Positions 8,165 to 16,550 of a stretch of 64,000 nt of DNA are shown one piece after another. The notes below the pieces were generated by a model. The model searched no databases. It saw nothing but the letters and a program-made list of their open reading frames with translations, and was not told where the DNA came from. Source of the DNA: CAWCTB01 sp963798275 (GTDB lineage: Bacteria; Acidobacteriota; Terriglobia; Terriglobales; Acidobacteriaceae); NCBI GenBank assembly GCA_963798275.1, contig CAWCTB010000017.1, forward strand, positions 1 through 64,000, given 5' to 3'. The first letter of the stretch is position 1. Each line of letters opens with the position of its first letter. A program made the translations under genes and the position numbers.

Positions 8165-9973
8165 TCATGTTTGAGTGGCGGGCACGCTTTTCAGAACGTC
8201 CAGCTTGCCCTGCACTTGTTCGAAGGGCAGAAAGACCGAAAACGCGGTGCCGCTTCTTCCCGGCCGGGTCGTGCTGGTGAGGCGAATCGTACCTTCATGT
8301 TTTTCGACGATGCCGCGGCTCACCCAGAGACCAAGGCCCGTTCCGCGTTCGCCTTTGGTAGTGAAGAAGGGGGCAAACAGATTCTTCTGCACGCCCCGCG
8401 ATATGCCCGAGCCGGTATCGAGTACCGTGACCCGCACGCCTCGGCGCTCCGGGTCCTGCACCGCACTCGATTCACGCATGTGCAGAATGAGGCGCCCACC
8501 TTTGGGCATGGCGTCGATGGCGTTGGCCACCAGGTTGGAGAAGACCTGGCGCAGCTCGCCAGGGAAGCCACGTACCCTGGCGCTGGTATCGAGGCGGCGG
8601 TCCACCTCAATTCCGGCCTTCCTGATTTGCGGGGCGAACAGCGTCAGAACGCTCTCCAGCACTTCGCCGAGATTTACGCTTACCGGATTCCTGGCCTCGC
8701 GATGGAAGGTGAGCAGTTGTCCGGTGATCTGGGTGATGCGCGCCAATTCATCGCTGGCCAGTTGCAGGTATTGCTGGGTGACCAGGCCGGGACTTGACTC
8801 CTGTTGCATCAGGTAAATGAGGTTGGTGACCGTATCCAGGGGATTGCGGATTTCGTGGGCGATGGTGGCTGACAATCGTCCCGCCTGGGTAAGGCGGTCG
8901 CTGGCGCGCAGGGTCTGTTCGGTCAGGCGCCGCTGGGTGATATCGCGGAAGACGATCACGATACCGGCCAGTTCGCGTTGGCCACCGAGGAAGGGTGAGG
9001 CAATCACCTCGACCGGGAACTCGCGTCCGCTGCGGTCGACCAGGGCGACATGATTGGAGAGCCCGACTCCCCCGCCCGATCGCTGGACCGCGCCGAAGGG
9101 TTCGCGCAACTCGGTGCGGGTGCGCTCATCCACAATCTTCACCACCTCCTCCAGCGGCCGGCCGACGGCTTCCGCATGATTGCTCCAGCCAGTCAATTGC
9201 TGCGCGATGGGATTAATGTAAGTGATTTTCCCGGCGGCATCGGTCGCCACCACGGCTTCGCCTATGCTGTTGAGGGTAGTCTGAAACCACTCGCGGCTCT
9301 CTTCGAGCTGGCGGGTCCGTTCCATTTCCGCCTGGAGGTGCGCCTCATAGGAATCGGTCAGGGCGCGCAACTCACTGCGGGTAAGGGTCAGCAGCAAAGT
9401 GCCGATCACGAGGGTAAGGCCGATCGCCGTTCCCAGCACGATGCGGCTCAGCGCCGCGGCACGGCGGGCGCGCATGTGCAGCAGCCTGTCCTCTTCGCCT
9501 TGCACCTCTCTCTGGCGGGCGCGAATCTCGTCCATCAGACGGTTGCCAAACATCATCTCGGTCTCAGTCGGCTTCTTTCGGGAATACTCGGCGATCTCCT
9601 GTTCTGCCCACTGCATCCATCCGCTGTCGAGATCGCGGAGGTCTTTCAAACGGTTTTGCTGAACCGAATTGTCGGCTGTCAGCTGCACCAACTGGTCGAT
9701 GCTATCGGGTAGTTGCTGCCTCGCCTGTTCGAAGGCGTCCACGAAGGCCTTGTCGCCGGTCAGCTCGAAGCCGCGGACGCTGGATTCCATATCGACCATG
9801 TAGCGCATGGCCTGGCGGGCGTTCGCCATGACCCGGTCGCTGTGGTCGAGCTCACGCAGGGAATTAGCCAGAGACAGGACTTCGATGACCAGGGTGGCGG
9901 AGAGCAAGACCAGCAAGATGACGGGGATTGCGACAGTCCGGCGCAGCAGTTTTTGGAAGCTGCTTTTATCCAT
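8165..9973 (-). CDS. Membrane sensor histidine kinase, CHASE3-PAS-HisKA-HATPase
   Basis: About 602 residues from MDKSSFQK. Order: hydrophobic segment (about 10-35), a periplasmic CHASE3-like domain containing MVDMESSVRGFELTGD and ending before a second membrane segment (about 175-200), a PAS domain (about 230-350, TTLNSIGEAVVATDAAGKITYINP), then HisKA with the phospho-acceptor His in AHEIRNPLDTV, and HATPase_c with the N box (NLVANAIDAM), G1 (DTGSGI), F box (FFTTKGERG) and G2 (GTGLGLW). All catalytic residues are present, so it should autophosphorylate. There is no response regulator next to it; the single-domain regulator at 37780 is a distant possibility only. The open frame extends 14 codons upstream of the chosen ATG; that start is a judgement. 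Confidence 0.88.
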   Translation of the reverse strand: MDKSSFQKLLRRTVAIPVILLVLLSATLVIEVLSLANSLRELDHSDRVMANARQAMRYMVDMESSVRGFELTGDKAFVDAFEQARQQLPDSIDQLVQLTADNSVQQNRLKDLRDLDSGWMQWAEQEIAEYSRKKPTETEMMFGNRLMDEIRARQREVQGEEDRLLHMRARRAAALSRIVLGTAIGLTLVIGTLLLTLTRSELRALTDSYEAHLQAEMERTRQLEESREWFQTTLNSIGEAVVATDAAGKITYINPIAQQLTGWSNHAEAVGRPLEEVVKIVDERTRTELREPFGAVQRSGGGVGLSNHVALVDRSGREFPVEVIASPFLGGQRELAGIVIVFRDITQRRLTEQTLRASDRLTQAGRLSATIAHEIRNPLDTVTNLIYLMQQESSPGLVTQQYLQLASDELARITQITGQLLTFHREARNPVSVNLGEVLESVLTLFAPQIRKAGIEVDRRLDTSARVRGFPGELRQVFSNLVANAIDAMPKGGRLILHMRESSAVQDPERRGVRVTVLDTGSGISRGVQKNLFAPFFTTKGERGTGLGLWVSRGIVEKHEGTIRLTSTTRPGRSGTAFSVFLPFEQVQGKLDVLKSVPATQT

Positions 9974-10059
9974 GCGGAGAACGGGCGCGGCCACGGGGCA
10001 ACCGCGCCACTGCATAGGATATTACAGCAACTTTAAGCAGAACGCGGAGGGACAGCGGT

Positions 10060-10701
10060 TCACTCGGCGGCGACCGTTGACGGGATTCGAGGCTCGCGGG
10101 TAGCGGCTGTCGTGGATTTGCCGGACTTTTCCAAAAGGCGCGCCCCAACCCGGTACAGCAGCAAAAGCGAAAGCACCGCGCCATAAATAAGGGGAAGGCG
10201 CAGGTCTTTCTTCACCAGCCAGAGGTAGTGCACGACGCCGGCGATGGCGCTGATGTAGATGAGGCGGTGCAGCTTCTGCCAGCGTTTGCCCAGCTTGCGA
10301 ATGGCCCACCGCGTCGAAGTGGCTGCCAGCGGAATCAGGAGCACAAACGCGGTGAAGCCCACCGTAATGAACGGCCGCTTATAGATGTCCTTATAAACAC
10401 TGTGCAGGTCGAAGAACTGGTCGAGCCAGATGTAGGTGGTGAAGTGCAGGCAGGCGTAGAAGAACGCGAACAGCCCCAGCATCCTGCGGTACTGGATCAG
10501 CCAGTACTGCCGGGTCAGCTTGCGCAGCGGAGTGATGGAAAGCGTGACCAGCAGGAAGACCAGCGTCCACGTGCCAGTGGAGAAGGTGATCACCTGGATC
10601 GGGTTCGCCCCCAGTGCCAAGTTGTAACCCTTCCACCCCAACCTCGCCAGCGGGATCAGGCAGGCCAGAAACACCAGGGGCTTGAGGTATTTGGCCTTCA
10701 T
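10060..10701 (-). CDS. msrQ: Heme-binding membrane subunit MsrQ
   Basis: A 213-residue YedZ/MsrQ protein, the b-type cytochrome of the ferric-reductase-like family that passes quinone-pool electrons to MsrP for repair of oxidised methionine in periplasmic proteins. It has six hydrophobic segments, with histidines at the expected helix positions (FYACLHFTTYIWLD, WQKLHRLIYISAIAGVVHYLW). Its ATG lies one base after the msrP stop, a tight two-gene operon msrP-msrQ in the usual order. Confidence 0.93.
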   Translation of the reverse strand: MKAKYLKPLVFLACLIPLARLGWKGYNLALGANPIQVITFSTGTWTLVFLLVTLSITPLRKLTRQYWLIQYRRMLGLFAFFYACLHFTTYIWLDQFFDLHSVYKDIYKRPFITVGFTAFVLLIPLAATSTRWAIRKLGKRWQKLHRLIYISAIAGVVHYLWLVKKDLRLPLIYGAVLSLLLLYRVGARLLEKSGKSTTAATREPRIPSTVAAE

Positions 10702-10702
10702 G

Positions 10703-11659
10703 TCAGAAATTCTTCCTCAAGTCCATACCTTTGTACAGGTAAGCAACCTGATCGCCATAGCCATTGAACATCAGGGTGGGCCGCTTAAAGAACTCGCCGA
10801 TGCGGCGCTCCTTGGCTTGGCTCCAGCGCGGGTGGTCGACCTCCGGGTTGACGTTGGAATAGAACCCGTACTCATTCGGGGCGGCCTTGGTCCAGGTGGA
10901 GACCGGTTGCTGCTCGACCAGCCGAATCTTTACGATCGCCTTGATCCCCTTGAAACCATACTTCCACGGGACCACCAGCCGGATCGGCGCGCCATCCTGA
11001 TTGGGCAGGGTTTCGCCATACAGCCCAACCGCGAGGATGGTGAGCGGGTTCATGGCCTCGTCCAGGCGTAAACCTTCAACGTAGGGCCAGTCAAGCACAT
11101 CGCGCCGCTGACCAGGGAAGCGCTTGGGATCGTGGAGCGAGGTGAATTCGACGTACTTCGCCTTGGAGTTCGGCTCCACCTGGTCGAGCAGCGACTTCAG
11201 TGGAAAGCCGACCCAGGGAATCACCATCGACCAGCCTTCGACGCAGCGCATGCGGTAAATCCGCTCCTCCAGAGGGAGCTTCATCAGGGTGTCGATGTCG
11301 AACGTCTGGGGTTTGTTGACCAGTCCCTCGACCTTCACCGTCCACGGCCGCGGGTTGAAGTTCTTGGCCAGGTCGGCAGGCTCGTACTTGTCGGTGGAGA
11401 ATTCGTAGTAATTGTTGTAATGGGTGATGTCGTTAAGCGGCGTTTGCTTCTCGGTTGTGCCGTAAGGACCGGGCTTGTAGCTCAGCTTGGTATCCGCCTG
11501 CACGCTCTGCCGGGGAGACACGATACCGCGCAGTTTATCGCCGAGCACGGCCGCAGCCGCCAGCGCACCTGCGCCCGCGAGGAAGCTGCGCCGGTTGAGG
11601 TAAAGCTGCTTGGGGGTAATTTCCGAAGATGCAACATCCGAAGACTTCCTGATCAACAT
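10703..11659 (-). CDS. msrP: Protein-methionine-sulfoxide reductase catalytic subunit MsrP
   Basis: A 318-residue molybdopterin oxidoreductase (YedY/MsrP) that reduces methionine sulfoxide in periplasmic proteins. The Tat signal is clear (NRRSFLAGAGALAAAAVLG, about residues 22-40). The molybdenum-ligand cysteine sits in YRMRCVEGWSMVIPWVGFPL, and the C-terminal block VPWKYGFKGIKAIVKIRLVE is typical. I start at MLIRKSSD (11659), with AAGGGGA about 9 bases upstream, instead of the longer frame from 11710. First gene of the operon with msrQ. Confidence 0.94.
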   Translation of the reverse strand: MLIRKSSDVASSEITPKQLYLNRRSFLAGAGALAAAAVLGDKLRGIVSPRQSVQADTKLSYKPGPYGTTEKQTPLNDITHYNNYYEFSTDKYEPADLAKNFNPRPWTVKVEGLVNKPQTFDIDTLMKLPLEERIYRMRCVEGWSMVIPWVGFPLKSLLDQVEPNSKAKYVEFTSLHDPKRFPGQRRDVLDWPYVEGLRLDEAMNPLTILAVGLYGETLPNQDGAPIRLVVPWKYGFKGIKAIVKIRLVEQQPVSTWTKAAPNEYGFYSNVNPEVDHPRWSQAKERRIGEFFKRPTLMFNGYGDQVAYLYKGMDLRKNF

Positions 11660-11765
11660 GGCTACAATTCCCCTTTGCCCCGCATGGTTATAGATTCCTG
11701 AAAAGCTCAATAGTTACAAGGTCCCGATGTCGATTTCGTGCGGTCACATGGCCCGCCCCATGTCC

Positions 11766-11771
11766 TACAAT
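11766..11771 (+). promoter_or_regulatory. Probable -10 box TACAAT for a leaderless transcript
   Basis: TACAAT followed by exactly six bases and the GTG at 11778. Transcription from this box would begin at or beside the start codon. No Shine-Dalgarno precedes the GTG. The -35 side is not distinctive. Confidence 0.5.
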
Positions 11772-11777
11772 GCGGCG

Positions 11778-12617
11778 GTGGCCGAACTGGAAACCCTATT
11801 TACCGGAAGCTGCTCGTTCACCGCCTCGGGCTGGGAGCGCAGCTTCTATCCTCCGGGTACCCGAAGCTCGGGATATCTCGGCTTCTATTCGCGGCAGTAC
11901 CGCACGGTGGAAGTGGATGCCACGTTCTACGGGGTCCCGGCCGAGAAGACGGTGCAGAGCTGGTTCGAGCAGACGCCGGACGACTTTGTCTTCGCCTGCA
12001 AGGTCCCACAAGTGATTACGCACGAAGCCTGCCTGGTGGATTGCGATGAGCTTTTCCGCAGCTTTCTGAATGTGATGTCGGGGCTCGAGCACAAGCTGGG
12101 ACCGATGCTGCTGCAGTTTCCCTATTTCAGCAGGAAGACGTTTGACGGGCCGGCGGAATTCCTGCGCAGGCTCGAAGGCTTTCTTCCCAAACTGCCGGGG
12201 GAGTTTCGTTTCGCGGTTGAGGTACGGAACAAGACTTGGGTGACGCCGGAATTTCTCGGCCTGCTGCGCAAGCACAACGTGGCCTTTGCCCTAATCGATC
12301 ATCCGTATATGTCGCGTCCGGCAGAACTGCTGTCGCGTTTCGACGCGATCACCTCCGATTTCGCTTACATCCGATTGCTGGGCGACCGCTATGCCATCGA
12401 GAAGATCAGTAAAAGTTGGGACCATACGCTGATCGACCGCCACCGCGAACTGGCGGAATGGAGCGGTGTTGTCGAACAGTTGCTGGCGCGCGAGGTGAAG
12501 GTTTATACCTACGTAAACAATCACTTTGAGGGTTTCTCTCCCGATACGCTGCGAGAATTCATGGAGATGCTGCGGCGGCGCAGACAGAATGCGGTAATCC
12601 GGAGCAACGAGCGATAA
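11778..12617 (+). CDS. DUF72 domain protein (YecE family)
   Basis: About 279 residues of the DUF72 family, a TIM-barrel-like protein of unknown function. Family features: an early GSCSFTASGWERSFYPPGTRSSGYLGFYSRQY block, VEVDATFYGVPAEKTVQSWFEQTPDDFVFACKVPQ, the LGPMLLQFPYF block, FAVEVRNKTWVTPEFL, and the terminal VYTYVNNHFEGFSPDT. The longer frame begins at 11727, but homologues usually start just before the G-S/T-S motif; the GTG at 11778 gives that length and lies six bases after TACAAT. Divergent from msrP with about 120 bases between them. Confidence 0.85.
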   Translation: MAELETLFTGSCSFTASGWERSFYPPGTRSSGYLGFYSRQYRTVEVDATFYGVPAEKTVQSWFEQTPDDFVFACKVPQVITHEACLVDCDELFRSFLNVMSGLEHKLGPMLLQFPYFSRKTFDGPAEFLRRLEGFLPKLPGEFRFAVEVRNKTWVTPEFLGLLRKHNVAFALIDHPYMSRPAELLSRFDAITSDFAYIRLLGDRYAIEKISKSWDHTLIDRHRELAEWSGVVEQLLAREVKVYTYVNNHFEGFSPDTLREFMEMLRRRRQNAVIRSNER

Positions 12618-12813
12618 CGAAGGGCGGCGAAATCGTTCATCTCGCGCTAGAATTTTTCCTTCACTTGCGGATGGCATGCTATGGCGGGACAATTTGGTGA
12701 GATTTTACCGTGGGAAGAGGAGTTGGGATTCCTGAACGCTCCTTCCGCATCTAATTACGTTAACCATTGAACGCAGAACGCTAAAGCCCAAAAATCTTCA
12801 ACCGGATCGCATC

Positions 12814-14307
12814 ATGACGAAGAACCGCGCAAATTCGAAGTGGTTGTCGCTAAGCACGACGCTGGTGCTACTCGCCGTCCAGCTTTCGGCGGTGGTGGGA
12901 GAACCGCAGTTGCCCGATCCCGGCAAAGCACCAATGAGCCGGGAGCAGCAGGAGCAACTCGGCTTCCAGACCGCAGCGCAGGTGTACCAGCAAATGCCGG
13001 TGCTGCCCGACAGCAGCCCGGAGACGCAGTACATCCGGCAGCTAGGCCAGCGGCTGGTGGCCACCATACCACAGCAGTACTCGTGGCCATTCGAATTCCA
13101 TGTGATTGCGCAAAAAGAGATCAATGCTTTCGCGCTCCCTGGTGGTGCGATGTTTGTAAACGTAGGAACCATCAGGGCAGCGGACAACGAGGCCGAACTG
13201 GCAGGGGTGATGGCGCATGAAATGTCTCACGTCTACATGCAGCACTCGGCCAAGCAAGCCCGCAAAGCGGAGCTTACAGCGGGACTGGCCGGATTGGCGG
13301 GCGCGATTCTGGGCGCCGGGGGTGGACTGATCGGGCAAGCGGCGCAAATGGGAGCTCAGTTCACAGCGGAGGGACTGATCCTGAAGTACTCGCGCACCGA
13401 TGAAGCGCAGGCCGACGCGGTGGGTGCGATCATCATGTACAAGGCCGGGTACGACCCACAAGCGCTGGCCGATTTCTTCCAAAGACTTAGCGCACAGGGT
13501 GGCCAGCCTCCGCAGTTTCTGAGCGACCACCCCAATCCCGGCAACCGCGAACAGGCGATCCAGAAGGAGATTCAGGACTGGCCGCCGAAGGACTATCGGA
13601 CCACCAGCGCAGCTTTCACCCGGGCGAAGCAACAGGCCATGAGCGTGCAGGTCTACACCGCGGAGGAGATCGCGCAGGGGGCGAAGTCGGGACAATGGGC
13701 AGCGCTGAACAAGAAGAACGGGGCGGTTTTCAAGGCTCCACCCGGAATAGCCGTGAGTACGCCGGCAAGTGCTAATAACACTGCCGGCGGTGGCGCGAAC
13801 GTTGCTCTGCAAGATGTGTTGCCGAGTTCACGCCTGGTCACAGCCGACTTGGGGCCGGTGAAGATCGCGCACCCGGACAACTGGCAGATCTTCCCGCCCC
13901 GGCAGCAGGGCGCCTCGCTTACCATTGCGCCGCAAGCGGGGTTGGCGGGAGGGGGAGTTGGGTATGGGGTGGTGATCAACGGCGTTGCGCCTAAGGGACA
14001 AAGGGCGAACATCGATCAGATTACCGCCGATCTTGTGCGCGACCTGCAAAGCGGCGGCGGCGATCTACGGGCGATTGGAAGCGCTCAGCCGATCACTGTG
14101 GCTGGGGTTCCGGGCCGCGCGCTTGCGATGCAGTCCACGTCGCCGTTCGCGGACGAGAACGGCCAGCAACAGAAAGAGCGCGACTGGCTGGTCACGGTTC
14201 CCCGGTCCGATGGATCGGTGATCTACTTCGTCTTTGTCGCGCCGCAGGCCCAGTTCGATCGCTTCCGTCCCACCTTCGAAAGCATGCTAAAGAGCGTGCA
14301 GTTCTAA
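12814..14307 (+). CDS. M48 family metalloprotease (BepA/HtpX-like), exported
   Basis: A 497-residue secreted or periplasmic zinc protease. A signal-like hydrophobic stretch (LSTTLVLLAVQLSAVVG) opens the protein; the zinc motif HEMSH lies at residues 135-139 and the third ligand is probably Glu197 in DEAQADAVG. The peptidase domain ends near residue 255 (LSDHPNPGNREQAI); the remaining 240 residues form a less conserved domain with a long Ala/Gly linker at about 310-330. The BepA relatives work in outer-membrane protein quality control; here the C-terminal TPR of BepA is not evident. Single gene, with about 195 bases of unremarkable DNA upstream. Confidence 0.87.
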   Translation: MTKNRANSKWLSLSTTLVLLAVQLSAVVGEPQLPDPGKAPMSREQQEQLGFQTAAQVYQQMPVLPDSSPETQYIRQLGQRLVATIPQQYSWPFEFHVIAQKEINAFALPGGAMFVNVGTIRAADNEAELAGVMAHEMSHVYMQHSAKQARKAELTAGLAGLAGAILGAGGGLIGQAAQMGAQFTAEGLILKYSRTDEAQADAVGAIIMYKAGYDPQALADFFQRLSAQGGQPPQFLSDHPNPGNREQAIQKEIQDWPPKDYRTTSAAFTRAKQQAMSVQVYTAEEIAQGAKSGQWAALNKKNGAVFKAPPGIAVSTPASANNTAGGGANVALQDVLPSSRLVTADLGPVKIAHPDNWQIFPPRQQGASLTIAPQAGLAGGGVGYGVVINGVAPKGQRANIDQITADLVRDLQSGGGDLRAIGSAQPITVAGVPGRALAMQSTSPFADENGQQQKERDWLVTVPRSDGSVIYFVFVAPQAQFDRFRPTFESMLKSVQF

Positions 14308-14443
14308 ACCGGCAGCAAGACATTGAGTCTACGACTGGTTTTTAGGATTGCGCACGGACGATGACGGAAGGGTTGTCGTGCGCCGCGCGGTTGTGTAATG
14401 CTCACCACGATCACGTTAGTTTCGAGTTGAGGGCGAGGTGAGC

Positions 14444-15295
14444 ATGGCCTGCAATCCTGATGAACTGAGACATGTCCCGCTATTCGCGTTGCTGGATGAC
14501 GAAGAAGCCGCCATCCTGGCGAAACAAGTTGAGATAAAGAAATTCCATCCGCGCCAGCGCATCTATAAGATCGGCGATCCTGGAGGGCTGGCCTACATCA
14601 TGATGGAAGGCCACGTTCGGGTTACAACCGTCGATGAAGATCAGCAGGAAGTGGTGGTCGATGAACCGGGCCATGGCGACTTCTTCGGCTTCGCCGCCAT
14701 GCTCGACCAGATTCCCCATCAGACCACGGCGGTGGCGATCGAAGAGACATCGTGCATTGAGGTCGACCGCAACGACATCGCTGTCCTGCTGCAGCGCAAG
14801 CCGATGGCGGGCATGGACATGCTCGCCGTGCTGGGCAGGCAGTTCCATGCTTCGCAGCAGTTGGTGCGGGTGCGGGCGAACCGCAACCCCAACGAGGTCA
14901 TCGAAAAAGAAGCGACCTTCGGTGAGCGGATCGCCGACCGGGTCGCCTCGTTCGGCGGCTCGTGGACCTTCATCATCCTCTTCCTCATCGTGCTGGTCAT
15001 CTACTCTGCCGCGAACGTGTTCCTGGGCCGCAGCGCCTGGGACCCGTATCCTTTTATTCTGCTGAATCTATTCTTATCGATGCTGGCGGCCCTGCAGGCG
15101 CCAGTCATCATGATGAGCCAGAACCGGCAAGACACGAAAGACCGGCTGCGCGGCGAACTGGATTACGACGTAAACCGCCGGGCCGAGTCGGAGATCCAGG
15201 GACTGGCGGGCAAACTGAATGTGCTGGCGGACAAGCTTGGAGACGTGGAGGAGTTGATCCGGGAGAAGGTGGCTGCCTCGCCGGCTGGCGAGTGA
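14444..15295 (+). CDS. Cyclic-nucleotide-binding domain fused to DUF1003 membrane protein
   Basis: About 283 residues. Residues 10-130 are a CAP/cNMP-binding fold (LFALLDDEEAAILAKQV, YIMMEGHVRVT, GDFFGFAAMLDQIPHQTTAVA), followed by a DUF1003 membrane module with two hydrophobic segments and its signature AWDPYPFILLNLFLSMLAA and APVIMMSQNRQ, and a charged helical tail. It probably senses a nucleotide or another small ligand at the membrane; the ligand cannot be inferred. The ATG at 14444 is preceded by GAGG at five bases, better than the GTG at 14438. Ends 24 bases from the convergent DUF507 gene. Confidence 0.87.
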   Translation: MACNPDELRHVPLFALLDDEEAAILAKQVEIKKFHPRQRIYKIGDPGGLAYIMMEGHVRVTTVDEDQQEVVVDEPGHGDFFGFAAMLDQIPHQTTAVAIEETSCIEVDRNDIAVLLQRKPMAGMDMLAVLGRQFHASQQLVRVRANRNPNEVIEKEATFGERIADRVASFGGSWTFIILFLIVLVIYSAANVFLGRSAWDPYPFILLNLFLSMLAALQAPVIMMSQNRQDTKDRLRGELDYDVNRRAESEIQGLAGKLNVLADKLGDVEELIREKVAASPAGE

Positions 15296-15319
15296 CAAGG
15301 GAAGGTTGCGCAGAACAGC

Positions 15320-15625
15320 TTACAGGCCGAGCTTCTTGACTTCCTCGTTGTAGTACTTGCGGTAGAGGATGTCCCACTCCTGCGAGCCTTCCAGGATGGT
15401 GCGGCGCTGGGATTCGATCTTGCGCCGGGCGGCCGTGTCGATCTTCTTCTCTTCAGCCAGCAATTGCTCGAAAATCCGCCGCGCTTCCAGGCGGATGCTG
15501 TTGCGGTCTTCGATGAACTCGACGTTGTCCATGGCGGCGAGGGTGTCGGCCACGGCATGCGCCAGCTTATTGACCTTCTCCCGGCTGATGCGGCTATTCG
15601 GGTTCTGTTCGGGATCCAGCCTCAT
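15320..15625 (-). CDS. DUF507 family protein (second of a pair)
   Basis: A 101-residue DUF507 protein, soluble and highly charged, with the family-like ISREKVNKLAHAVADTL and DRNSIRLEARRIFEQLLAEE blocks. Its ATG overlaps the stop of the upstream DUF507 gene by four bases (ATGA), so the two are translated together and probably act together. Function unknown. Confidence 0.85.
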   Translation of the reverse strand: MRLDPEQNPNSRISREKVNKLAHAVADTLAAMDNVEFIEDRNSIRLEARRIFEQLLAEEKKIDTAARRKIESQRRTILEGSQEWDILYRKYYNEEVKKLGL

Positions 15626-15900
15626 AGCACCGCCTTGTACTTGCGCACCAGTTCGTTCTTCACCTTCTTGAACATCTCCTGGTAGTTCGCCCCGCTGCTG
15701 CGCATTTCGTCTGAATAGGTCTCGAGGATTATGCGAACTTCGTCATTGATACGGTCTTCCAGGGTAAGTTCTTCGAGAATGGCGGCGTGCAGGCGCTCGG
15801 TGACCGCCTGTTTGTCGGGAGCGTCGATGAACTCTCCGGCGATGAGCTTATTGCTGACTTCGCGGGCCAGATAGCCCACATATTCCTTGGAGAAGATCAT
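15622..15900 (-). CDS. DUF507 family protein (first of a pair)
   Basis: A 92-residue DUF507 protein starting MIFSKEYVGYLAREVSNKL, with an EELTLEDRINDEVRIILETY block homologous to the corresponding region of its partner. The two paralogues share the layout helix-loop-helix-charged tail but are only distantly similar, so the duplication is old. Transcribed away from the gene at 16085; the divergent gap contains a ten-base palindrome ATTCTAGAAT near 15927. Confidence 0.87.
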   Translation of the reverse strand: MIFSKEYVGYLAREVSNKLIAGEFIDAPDKQAVTERLHAAILEELTLEDRINDEVRIILETYSDEMRSSGANYQEMFKKVKNELVRKYKAVL

Positions 15901-16084
15901 GCTGGTTCAGATCGCGTGCGGCAACATTCTAGAATAGCATACGGTTTTGGCGGGTTCTCCGAGCCTCGAAGGGCACTTTCGGGGTTGCGTGGTGATTACC
16001 TTCGACGTGCTCGACATGATGCAACGGGAGTATGATGGGTTTCGCGCGCTCGGCGCGGGGCGGGTTGCGCTTACGAGAATCAGC

Positions 16085-16549
16085 ATGTCCGATGACTTGT
16101 CCAGCCTGAAAGACGATATGGTGGCCTTCATCCTGGGACACGGCATGAGCCGCTTCCAAGGCTACGTTACCGAAGACGTGCACAGCGTCATGTGGGACCC
16201 ACGCGACAATCCTGACAGCTGGAAGGATTTTGTCGAACTGGCCAAGAAGGCCGGCTCCGCCTTCCTCTCGATGGATGAAGAGGTCCTGCAGCGCGACGAG
16301 GTCGATTTCCTCATCCAGCGTCTGCAGCAGGCCACCTATCCCAGTGACGACGATGTGGAAGAGGCGCGCTGGTTGCGCAACTACGTCGGGAAAACCGGCT
16401 TCCTGCAACTGGGCTGGCCGCACCAGGGAATCATGTTTCTGTACGAAGTCTCGACCGAATGGTACGAGCGCTACCAGCACCTGCTCGATCTGGTGGAAGA
16501 CTTCGGCACCCTCACCATCGACGAAACCGACCAGGACGACGAACGCTGA
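16085..16549 (+). CDS. Conserved hypothetical protein upstream of recJ
   Basis: About 154 residues from MSDDLSSLKDDMVAF. I do not recognise a family. It is acidic and soluble, with no signal peptide or membrane segment, and has notable aromatic clusters (HSVMWDPRDNPDSW, YVGKTGFLQLGWPHQGIMFLYEVSTEWYERY). The frame is open from 15947, but the earlier residues are Gly/Arg-rich and I prefer the later ATG; homologues would settle it. Its stop lies one base before the recJ GTG, so it is very probably co-transcribed with recJ. Confidence 0.65.
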   Translation: MSDDLSSLKDDMVAFILGHGMSRFQGYVTEDVHSVMWDPRDNPDSWKDFVELAKKAGSAFLSMDEEVLQRDEVDFLIQRLQQATYPSDDDVEEARWLRNYVGKTGFLQLGWPHQGIMFLYEVSTEWYERYQHLLDLVEDFGTLTIDETDQDDER

Positions 16550-16550
16550 C

